Below, in pieces: positions 55,179 to 64,000 of a DNA stretch of 64,000 nt. The notes below the pieces were generated by a model, which saw nothing but the letters and a program-made list of their open reading frames with translations, was not told the origin of the DNA and did no database searches. The DNA lies in contig NC_045128.1 of NCBI RefSeq assembly GCF_007655135.1, positions 37,480,811 to 37,544,810 of the forward strand, read 5' to 3'. Numbering within the stretch: position 1 is the first letter of the stretch; each line of letters opens with the position of its first letter. Both the position numbers and the translations under genes were made by a program. This DNA is from Punica granatum. Taxonomy: Eukaryota; Streptophyta; Magnoliopsida; Myrtales; Lythraceae.

Positions 55179-57846
55179 TTACAAAATTGACTCAAGTTTA
55201 GTTGAAAACATAAGTAAATTTAAAAAAAAAAAACTTACTGCAAGAGCTGCTTCAGTCAATTGTTTGTTCTTCTTTTTGCATGACTTCTTGGTGTGACCAT
55301 ATTGGTGACAAATGCTGCAACTCATCTCCATTCCTTTCCTAGAAAGTCTTTGAGCAGCGGGGTATCGTTCACTTGCATCCTTGTTTCTATTTTTCTTTAG
55401 CCTCCCTGGTTGTTTCTTCACTTTGGGAGGGAACACGGGATCTCCTTTTGGTTTGCCCCATAAATTCTGACCATTCAAAGGCCTCAGTGTGTGTGCATAG
55501 GCTTGAAGGTACATTTCCTTCTTGAGCATCTCGTTAACATATTGTTCGGGGCTTTCCCTTAATGTGTGGATACAACTAATAGCATGGGGGCATGGGATTC
55601 CTGTGAGGTTCCATTTCCTACATGTGCAAGTCTTGGTATTTAAGTCCACTACAAATCTGTTTCCAAATTGGCCAACCTCGAAATTTGAGTCTCCACCGTG
55701 AGTGGGATCACAGAACCTAGAGCTGAGCTTATTTTCTTCAAGCACATTTCTTACTCTGGAGCATATTTCATCAGTTGATGCTAGACACTTATCCCTCTTA
55801 TCTACTATCCTTGACATCATTGCAATTCTAATATCTTCCAACATATCTATGATAAGCTTAGACCTAGCAAGCAGGATGAAGTTATTAAAACACTCACAAA
55901 TGTTGTTGTCAATGACATCACACTTGGGCCAATCATTAATAAAAGCACGACAGAACTTCATCACTCCAATCCCCTCAAATTGATCAGCTACCTCCGAGTC
56001 TAGAGCTCTCATCTCAGCCATTGTGTTCTCATACCCTGTGATAGTGGTGCTTTTAACTGCTCTCCAGAAGGTTGACTTCATTGCAAGACCTCCATGCCTT
56101 TTCTTCCAATTAGCATACAAGTGTCTAGCACAATTTTGTGCTCTACATTAGGTAACAGAGATCTTACTGCATTATCTAGGCCCTGCAGTATCATAATACA
56201 TTCACAGTTAGTAACAAAGAAACCTCATAATAAGAAAAAGATTCATAATAATCTGAGAAAAGAAGAGATTACCTTTTACTAATCAGAGATGAAAGTCCAC
56301 CCAAGTCCATCAATGATACCCAAGTCTTTCTTTAAATGTTGTATAAACCATCGCCAAGACCCCTCATTTTCTCCTTCAACGACTGTCCATGCAATTTGGA
56401 ACATTTGATTGTTCCCATCTCTACCTACAGCACTTAAAAGCTGCCCCCCATTTTAGATTTCAAAAAACACCCGTCTACACCAATAACTGGTCTACACCCC
56501 TCAAGGAACCTCCTCTTCAAGGAATCAAAGCATACATACATTCTCTTGAATCTCACAAGCTGATCAGCTGCCCCTCTCTCAAGCACAAGATCAAATGTGC
56601 TGTTCTTGTATACTCTATTCAACTCATCCACATACACGGGCAGCAAGTGATAGTGCTCCTCTATACTCCCTCGAATCAGTTCCCTCGCATGTGCCCTAGC
56701 CTTATAACAAGTGCTATTTGAAATCATAATCCCAAACTTAGTGTTGATCTCCTTCATCAAATCTATAACACTGTAATCCATATTCAGTCGAAACTTTTCT
56801 AAGAAATGTTCCCCTATCCAATCATATGTGCATTGATTGTTCCTTGGATCTCTACTACATGAGTGCACATCAGTCAATGTTTTGACTTGAAAAGCCTCCT
56901 TCTTTTGTGTCCAAGCAGCGTATATCCTCCATGGACAGTTTGCCTTGCATACAACCTCCACCTTCTTTTTTCCAGACCTCAAGAAACGTAGAGAAAAGCC
57001 ATGGTAAATGGCATAATCCTTCAGAGCACGTACGAACTCCTTAGGACCTGTAAAACACAATCCTACTTGAAACTTTATACTTGCCATATCACACTTGGGG
57101 TTAAAGACATTCAACCTTTTTGAACTTCTACTGCATTCACCCTCATCAGCATTATTATGAGGGGTGACTTCATTATCATCAGATGTAGCATGCTCATCAC
57201 TCTCCTCACCCTGATGTGATATGGCCCTCTCTTCATCTACTTGCATCTCACTCTGTCTATTCCCCCGGGTAATCCTCAATATATGACCTTCAAGAAACTC
57301 CTCATTGTCATTGTCACTATTATATTCATCATCAGCACTTGAGTACGCATCACTTTCCTCTTCCTCAGGTGGATAATACTCAGTATCATCCTCATCCTCA
57401 TCCTTATCCTCATTATCCACGACAATACCCCCCTCTCCAGGCACACCAACATCCATAGCCACACCACTATCCACAACCACAGCACTATCAGCAACAACAC
57501 CATCAATAGCATCAGTAGCATCATCATCATAATCTTTCTTATCAGCTTCTACATACACCGCTATCATCTCATACTTTATCCCAAGCTCAGTCATCTCTCA
57601 CACCTCTATATCTGTATTCATTTCTCTCAAACCAGACTCCAAACATTTATCAGGGAGTAAATACCACATCCTCCTCGGCTCTTTGTAACCAAACTCATCC
57701 AACATTCCTTTCAAATGAAACCATGACATGTTATCCTTCTCTTTAGCTATTACGGTTGTTACACCTCCTAAATACCTCACATGAGGTTTAAAATGCATTA
57801 ACCCTCCATGGTGAAGAATTAAGCCAAACTGGGTTCCCCTGCTCAT
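55179..57846 (-). pseudogene. MuDR-type transposase, disabled
   Basis: Reading leftward from 57846: a PB1-like N-terminal domain, a long Asp/Glu-rich region, the MuDR DNA-binding domain (FTGPKEFVRALKDYAI), and the MULE catalytic core (first Asp in VIGVDGCFLK, second in FISD, Glu in NICECFNNF). A SWIM zinc finger (CTCRKW then GIPCPHA) and a CX2CX4HX4C zinc knuckle (CSICHQYGHTKKSC) follow. An intron lies at about 56183-56272. Breaks: a TGA at 57595-57597 between the first two frames, a frameshift in the G run near 56450, TAG TAA next to the second catalytic Asp, and another one-base shift near 56130. All three acidic catalytic codons survive. The element is therefore non-autonomous today but was probably complete when it inserted. 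Confidence 0.88.
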
Positions 57847-58204
57847 GCATCAAGCAATGGTTTCAATTAGTGACATGATGCAGTTAAAGTTCATTAAATT
57901 GTTTATTTCATTAAGCAAAGCACATAAATAGCAAGTTTCTAACTTACATTGTCAATTTCAATACAGGAATGAAGGGCCCAAAGTCAGGACAAGCACCTGC
58001 ATGGAAGTAGCAATTTTTAAGCACTTTATCATCTTCCTAAGCAATAAAGAAACAGACAGTAAGTAGCTCCCAACATAATAAAGCAAAAGGCAAAACTCGG
58101 GTCTACCTAACATTGAAGAATCCGACAAACATAATCACCAACCTTCAGTTTGATGCACTTTGGGACCACCAGCTCTGTGTTGCTACAGATGAGGAGCACC
58201 GAGT

Positions 58205-58725
58205 CAGCTTCCTCTCTGGAAAGCCACGAACTCCCAGTGGACCTCCAACTCAGCAACTTATACTTAAATCGGAAAACCCTCACCTCAAAATGACTCCCAA
58301 ATTCGTCCTCCACAGCACACCAAGCAAACACAATCCAGAACCGATCAATGCAACCACACCCTAATTGCAAAAGCCCTCTCCAATTTTCGGTGGAAAAGAA
58401 ACAGAGAAGGATTTGAGAGTGATTTACAGAAGGGGCAAAGTGAAAGGCAGAAGAAAGAAGGTAAATGCGGGAATGGGCGGGAAGGTAGGTGATGGAGCGG
58501 GAAGAGACAAACGTGGCAAATGGGGGGCCCACATACTGGCACATGTAAGCAACGTTACGAATTTAACGTGCCACGTGTGCCATTCCGTCACTTTTGGACG
58601 GAAAATTAGCGTCGGACTAGATGCTATACCAAAACGTCAACGTTAGGCTATCTCAAGTAAAAAATCAAGTTTAGGCTATAACTAAGAATTATGTCAAACG
58701 TTAGGCTATATCAAGTTATTATCCC
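58205..58725 (-). repeat. MULE right terminal inverted repeat
   Basis: Complement of the left TIR, with its own CACGTG core at 58572-58577 and a few extra bases near 58450-58462. It ends GTTATTATCCC directly before the CAAAATTTA duplication. Confidence 0.93.
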
Positions 58726-58734
58726 CAAAATTTA

Positions 58735-60055
58735 TAATATAATCCTCCGTAGCTTCCTCTTTAATCCTTCTTAACCCGTTAACTAAACAAGCATTTTAAA
58801 ATTTGGAGGTGAATTCGTGTTTCGCAGGCCATTCTGAAAGTTCTTGGGGAGTTTTCCTCGGAAAAGCAAGAAGTTGACTCGATTGACTTGCTCGCTGGAT
58901 TACTGATCAAAGTCTTCGATGTTACTGTATAGGCATGTGTTTGATAATAAAAAGGGTAAATTGCACTATATACTCCAATCTTCACATATTTTTTTAGTTT
59001 TATCCCAACGTCGATTTTTTTTAGGTATTCTAATAGTAATGGTTTGGTGTCAAATCTATCACGCCGTGAACATTCCATTCATTTTTGACGGAATTGATGA
59101 CGAAATTCCCAATATATGGAAAAATTACACCATATATTCCAACCTTTTAGTATTTTCTCAGTTCTATCCCAACCTTTTTATTTTTCTCAATTTTATCCCA
59201 AATTTTCATAATTTCTCAAATTTATCCCAACCTATTGGGATAACATTGAGAATAAACAAAAAAAGGTTGGGCTAGAATTGAGAAAATATCAAAATGTTGA
59301 GATAAAATTGAGAAAGCATAAAAAGGTTTGGATAAAACTTAATAAGGTTGGGATATATGGTATACTTTTTCTCTTATATTGGGAATTTTGTCATCAATTC
59401 CGTCACAAATGGACGGAATGTTTATGGCGGGATAGATTTAATACAAAACCATTAATATTAGGATACCTCAGAAAAAAATCGGCATTGCGATAAAACTAAG
59501 AAAACACGTAAATATTGGGATATATGGTATTATTTCCCCTAATAAAAATAAGTGGTTAAAGCTTTTAATGCAGTGTCTGCACTTTAATGCAGAATTTAAA
59601 GGACTGGACATCGTTTTGGGGAGGACAAGGGGGGATCCATATCATTCGGTACTCATGCTATGCGAATGGTATAAGCTTAAATTCATTTGAATCGAACTTT
59701 CTACCATCTTATACTCGAACCAGTTGTCATCCCTTATCCTACTGTTTAATGCAACTACCATACAATCTTCTACCCCTCACTCTATGCCATATTCACAAAA
59801 GCAGTATTATAAAGAACACTAGACACTTCGGCTATTAGACACAATAAGACTACTCTCACATAAGCTATATGAGGCATGGAATTTTTCAAGGGAATTTTAT
59901 AAAGCTATTTCCCGTCTATTCTTCCCCAATCTTGAGCTGATCTTAAAAAATGGAGAATAACATACCAAGTTCTACCAAAAAGTACCGAACGTAGTCCTTG
60001 TTTTAACAATCCTGTCACAACACAAAAAATAAGAAAATATTCCTTGATTTTCAGG
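58735..60055. repeat. Second duplicated block, copy 3, right part
   Basis: Continuation of part E of the block beyond the MULE, matching 37650-38340. A foldback element interrupts it at 58954-59539. An insertion of about 40 bp near 59575-59640 is also specific to this copy. No gene is present. Confidence 0.85.
58954..59539. mobile_element. Foldback (long inverted-repeat) MITE, 586 bp
   Basis: Ends GGGTAAATTGCAC and the complement GGGGAAATAATACC are flanked by a nine-base duplication TAATAAAAA (58945-58953 and 59540-59548). The paralog at 37860-37868 has a single copy and no insert. The arms pair over most of their length (GACGGAATT against AATTCCGTC, CCCAATAT against ATATTGGG). The centre (about 59116-59380) is itself an inverted repeat with similar ends, which suggests nesting. 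There is no coding capacity. The long duplication points to the Mutator superfamily. Confidence 0.88.
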
Positions 60056-61160
60056 CAGAATCAAAATGATGTTGAACAAAATTCGAAGGTATCCTGTGAT
60101 ATCTCTAATCGCTCTAGCATGAAATATCAAGTCCAACTCAGTGCTCATGAATTAAATGCATGCATGAAATCACTTGTGTGGACCTGAATTTACGTCTCTC
60201 GGGGCCCATATGCGTGCACAAGATCGCACGGCTTGGGATTATCCATCTTCCCAAGGAACACGAATGACGTGTGCATGAGAATGAGTCGTCACTACCTATT
60301 TACGACTCGAAAGTTGATGGCCGGTGAGTTGCTCGAGTCTAGGAATAAGGGATATACCAAGTTGCTAAGGCATATGGTCTACAAAACCGAGAGTTTCAAA
60401 TTCGGGAGGTTATGTTACATGAGAGCCTAAATCCCACACGCTCTATTAGTACTTTACTTTGTCTAAAGTTTGTCATTTTTAATATGTTTACCACGTTGAT
60501 TAGGTTTCGCTCGTCTTACTTGATTTGACACTGCAAATTCGTTGAGAAGCGATCGATTCGGGCTAAGAACTTGAGAGAGGAGTAAATTCTCATGTCAAGG
60601 GTTCGGCCCGCCATACTTGCGTCGCGGTTTTCCATGCCATGATGACCGGTTCCTCACACGGGCTGAAACCGAGAAATGTAAAGCTTACTCATCCCCAGGG
60701 GACGTAGACCGGCTCGACCGATTCAACACTCGAACCGTTCACTCGCCGACCGGAATCATTACATGAATAGATTTACCAATAAATTCCTCATAGTGTACTC
60801 TCAATATAGTACAAATACATCAATCGGATCCCAATCGGTTGCGTTCAGCTAATAGTTCGCTCGTACTTACCGTGAGTTTGGAAAATCGAAACTGAAATTA
60901 ATGTGAAGCGGGCTTATGAGAGCCGAGGGCTGGGTCCGACTGAATCGACGGGCCCATCAGGTACCTTGTTTTTATATATATATACTCCTTTCATATTCTT
61001 TATCGTCCAATCTATAGACAATACAATTTATAAAAAGGTGGAACTCTTGTTTTTTTTCTCCATTTCATTTCCAAAATACCCTTCAATATTACACAAAATT
61101 ACATAAATCCCCTTACTATTGTCATTCTCATCAATTAACAGATTGGTGGTCTGTCGGTGG
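60056..61160. other. Retrotransposon-like non-coding sequence
   Basis: GC-richer than its surroundings. The phrase GAGTCGTCACTACCTATTTACGACTCG (60285-60311 region) and the following CGAGTCTAGG...GATATACC series resemble leader sequence of large plant Ty3 elements, by memory only. No coding frame or LTR pair is recognised. Confidence 0.35.
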
Positions 61161-61165
61161 CACAT

Positions 61166-61370
61166 GCAGACGGTGAGATTCTTGCTTGAGTTACCAAGGG
61201 CAGAAGTGATCATCACCCTGAACGGGATGGATTTCATCGCATGTACTAAACCATTCACCCAAAGACTTCAAGAGCCTGGAGATTCGTGACATGTTGGCTA
61301 CTTCCGAAGCTATAAGCGGAGCCGAGACTGTACCCCCGCCACGTCCGACCCCCAGTGTGGAGAAGATGGA
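61166..61370 (+). pseudogene. PGG exon 2 relic (5' part)
   Basis: The intron end and acceptor (CACATGCAG) are followed by TVRFLLELPRAEVI, then TLNGMDF, a frame break, then the SPKDFKSLEIRD-equivalent and a decayed linker up to about 61370. Everything from the first membrane span onward is missing and no ankyrin exon is nearby. It shows that another ANK-PGG copy once lay here on the plus strand. Confidence 0.7.
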
Positions 61371-64000
61371 TGGGGAAACGCAAAGAATCTCTTTACTGCA
61401 CACAAAGAATTCACATACGATTTGAAAGGAAATTAGGTTCTCCTCTTCAACAAAAACCGGAAGCAGGTAGGTAGATTTGTTCTTATCTGCGCGTAATCTT
61501 ACGGGTGCTAATTGCTGCAGGATGAACTCACGGACATGCACTATTCTTTTGTAGATTTTTTTTTTTATCCACAGAATAAGTCCCTAACCGACCCGTTGGT
61601 CTCATTAATCTGTGATGCTGTGGTATGATGATCATATGTTCTATGATCCGATGTTATCCCAACTGCATTAAGATGGTAAACGATCTCTTTCAATTAGAGC
61701 AAGGAATCAAAGAAAAGGGAAAAGGAAACATACAAAAGGATCTTCCGTGGATAAATATTGGCTTGTTAATATTAGTAGATTGCAAATTCATTTGGATTGG
61801 TTTGATCTGTAGTATGATCACATTTTTTTGTGGACGGAATTGAAAGATTTCGGTGGAACGGAGTCAAGACCGAGACTGTGGGCAGCCAACTGTAATTGTG
61901 TGCAGCAGTCAACTGCAAACAGATGCACATATAGAACGACAGTCAACTGCATCGACTGTATACTCGCCTGCACTAGTGGTTATTTCTTCTTCCTGTTCGA
62001 AAATCTCCATTAATGAAAGGGTATCTTATGAAGAGAAACATCTCTCCGATTCTTGCCCATTGAACACAATAAAAAGGAGTTCTGTGCCCTAATTCGTATT
62101 ATAGTATTATCAACAATCTCCAGAAAACATGATCGTGCCTCAAAACTTTTCCATCCTTCGTGTTCGTTCGTGTTCGTTCGTGTTCGCTGCGTTTGTGTTT
62201 GTTCCGTTCGTGTTCGTCAAGCAACCACCAAACCCGTCCATCTCAGAGAATCATCCCCAACAATACTGATTTAGGAAACTTATGTAAAGACCACATTGAT
62301 CACAGCAAATATTTGATCATCTCGTAACAAAATCATCATATATAGAGAAGCCTTGTTTATATGATCAGATTCCATTCCAAACTTTTCCATCGTTATTCTT
62401 GCTTGTGCTTACGGATTATCATCTAATTATGGTTATAATGTTGATGATTCCATTGATGATGGGAATCATTATATGGTATGTCAATCAGGAATCCGTCCCA
62501 TGAATTTAATATTATGGATTTTTTCTTTATATTTCTTCCACATGAATCCGCGGAGCGATGGTGATCAATGAACTGGAGATCGTGACCGGGGCACGTGCAC
62601 CTAAGAGTCGAGGAAGTCGCTATGAAGGCAGCAATGGATATGCGATACAGGGGACTAATCTCCCAATCTCTCTCGTGATTCTCTTGTGTTTGTGTGTGTT
62701 TTGCTACATCTGCATATAAATGCTCAGTGTCTCTCTTTTTTTCTTTTCCTTTCTTGCTGAATATATAAATGCTCAGTATCATATAGATTTGCGAATTGTT
62801 TGTGATTAAAAGTGCAGCCCAGTCCTTACACGAGTACAACCCGGCATTTACTTTCCTTGTCCGGTTAAAACTATCCCCCGGCCCAGTTACGGATTCATCC
62901 GCGCCAACACCCAAAAACAGGCTATGTACAATCTTATTCCAAGCCTAGTTTTCCCTTGCGCGGCCCATGAAATATCAAAATCATCTGTATCAACATTGTA
63001 CATAGAGATGCACCCGCGCTACACTGAGTAATACATAGCCATTTGATTGTGTAAAATTTCAGCCTTAAATGATACGAGTAAAATAAGAAAACGCAAGTTA
63101 TATAGAGGACAATTGTCATTTAGCAGTGGAGTTTTATGCGATCAAGTGATTGTGTATTACTCACATAATATTTTTTCCTTCTTCTCAATCCGGTCCTCAA
63201 TTTTATGTTCGGGCTTCCCAGTTCCCACTGCCCGCTTGTCCTTCCCCACAAATAAATTATCATAAAATAATATGTTCTGACTAACTTATTTAATATTTTA
63301 CAAACTGGCGGGCTCACAGGTTGATTAAATGTGAGTAAATAGGTAATTTAGTCCTTGATTTTAAGGTGTTACGTCAATTTGGTTCCTAATTTATTTGACG
63401 TGTCAAATTGTTCCTTGAGTTTGTTAATTTGCATGGATTTAGTTCTTGTTACATCATTTTAATCCCTCGGTGAAGAAATTTATATCATATTGATCCTTCT
63501 TACATGAATGAGGTCTGTAACAGAAATAGTAACTTCGGATGAGACTTATCATAAATGAGGGCGTCGACAACTTTTATAGTATGTATGGGTAATAATTATG
63601 TTCTTAAATATATTATTTTATTCTATATGTGTATATTGATCCTATGTGCTATATTTGCTTTCATCCTCTTTAGTTCTGTTCTTAAGTAAATTATTTTAAA
63701 ATGGATGAGTAAGGAAAGATTTAGACCGCAAAAATTTTACTTTTTAATAGATTGATCCAACTTAAATTGATTTCGAATAATAGAGTCTACATTGAAAAAA
63801 GTAAAAAAAAAATTAAATTTTAAATTTCCTGTCTCGGTGTGAAGTGCAAGCATTGCACCTGTTTAAGTTGATTACATATATCAAACCCGGTCTCTACGAA
63901 GATTTTAAAATTCTACTACAAACTTTTGTCTTTATTCGTTTTTAGAGTTTTAATCGGCCCCTTAATTTAATTATACTCTTTGTTCTTTCTTCCTTTTATT
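61371..64000. other. Intergenic sequence, no gene seen
   Basis: No domain or RNA gene was recognised. Short GTTCGTGTTC repeats occur near 62160-62215. A 163-codon reverse open frame (62423-62914) has no coding character. 63335-63500 has alternating phrases (TTAGTCCTTGATTTTAAGG, TTGGTTCCTAATTTATTTGACG) typical of one arm of a foldback MITE, and 63540-63650 repeats 26575-26660. Confidence 0.5.

Larger units (their letters stand above)
53057..58725 (-). mobile_element. Complete Mutator-like element (MULE), coding region mutated
   Basis: 5,669 bp with ends GGGATAATAAC and GTTATTATCCC, flanked by a perfect nine-base target duplication CAAAATTTA (53048-53056 and 58726-58734). The paralogous block at 37641-37649 has the single, empty site. 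The terminal inverted repeats are about 510 bp (53057-53562 and 58205-58725). On the minus strand the interior encodes a MuDR-type transposase, now disabled. Long TIRs plus a nine-base duplication are diagnostic of Mutator-type transposons. Confidence 0.96.

Noticed and set aside
57276..57530. Met/Leu/Val-rich reverse frame as a membrane protein
   Set aside because: It is the alternate frame of the acidic Asp/Glu-rich part of the transposase.
59116..59380. Separate MITE insertion with its own target duplication inside the foldback
   Set aside because: The flanks are palindromic instead of directly repeated, so an independent insertion cannot be shown. It is kept as part of the 586-bp element.
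62423..62914. 163-codon reverse open frame as a gene
   Set aside because: It has no domain, biased His/Asn composition and no splice or promoter context, and it reads through AT-rich spacer.

Overview
This is nuclear DNA of a flowering plant, very probably a woody eudicot. The evidence is AT-rich intergenic sequence full of microsatellites, a GT-AG intron, and plant-type mobile elements: a Mutator-like element, a Tourist-like MITE, a Tat-lineage Ty3 pol with two RNase H domains, and a copia-type solo LTR. The best host genes are ankyrin-PGG membrane proteins. I cannot name the species.

The backbone is a birth-and-death cluster of ankyrin-repeat/PGG genes (ACD6/ITN1/BDA1-like). Two are complete two-exon genes on the plus strand, at 9549-11351 and 42177-43806. 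A third locus (17364-18275, minus) keeps a full-length second exon but has lost the ankyrin exon. At least six loci are relics: 12.4 kb, 13.7 kb, 22.8 kb, 27.6 kb, 45.4-48.3 kb and 61.2 kb. Large blocks around these loci are duplicated. The 7.9-14.5 kb region matches 40.7-49.0 kb, with a partial third copy at 27.6-29.0 kb. A different block is present at 35.8-38.3, 38.3-39.9 and 51.0-60.1 kb. Because paralogous copies sit in the same window, several transposons can be bounded exactly against an 'empty' sister site.

Region by region. 0.5-5.1 kb is a tandem duplication with microhomology junctions. 6.7-7.6 kb is a GC-rich probable DNA transposon. 9.3-14.5 kb is the first ANK-PGG gene and relics. 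16.4-18.4 kb holds a MITE, a solo LTR and the orphan PGG exon. 18.9-22 kb is a decayed Tat-lineage pol. 22.8-29.9 kb has PGG relics and duplicated spacer. 30.0-35.8 kb is GC-richer, non-coding, retrotransposon-like DNA with a minisatellite. 35.8-42 kb is duplicated spacer. 42.2-43.8 kb is the second intact gene. 45.4-48.3 kb is PGG relics split by a small LTR element. 53.06-58.73 kb is a complete but mutated Mutator-like element. 58.95-59.54 kb is a foldback element. 60-64 kb is mostly non-coding.

The most notable object is the 1,556-bp LTR element at 45998-47553. It has paired 455-bp LTRs, a GCTAG target duplication and a tRNA-Met primer site, and its interior carries a fragment of a host protein phosphatase 2C gene in place of most of gag-pol. 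Next are the Mutator-like element, its smaller relative at 16.4 kb, and the foldback element, each with sequence-level evidence for how it inserted or is related.
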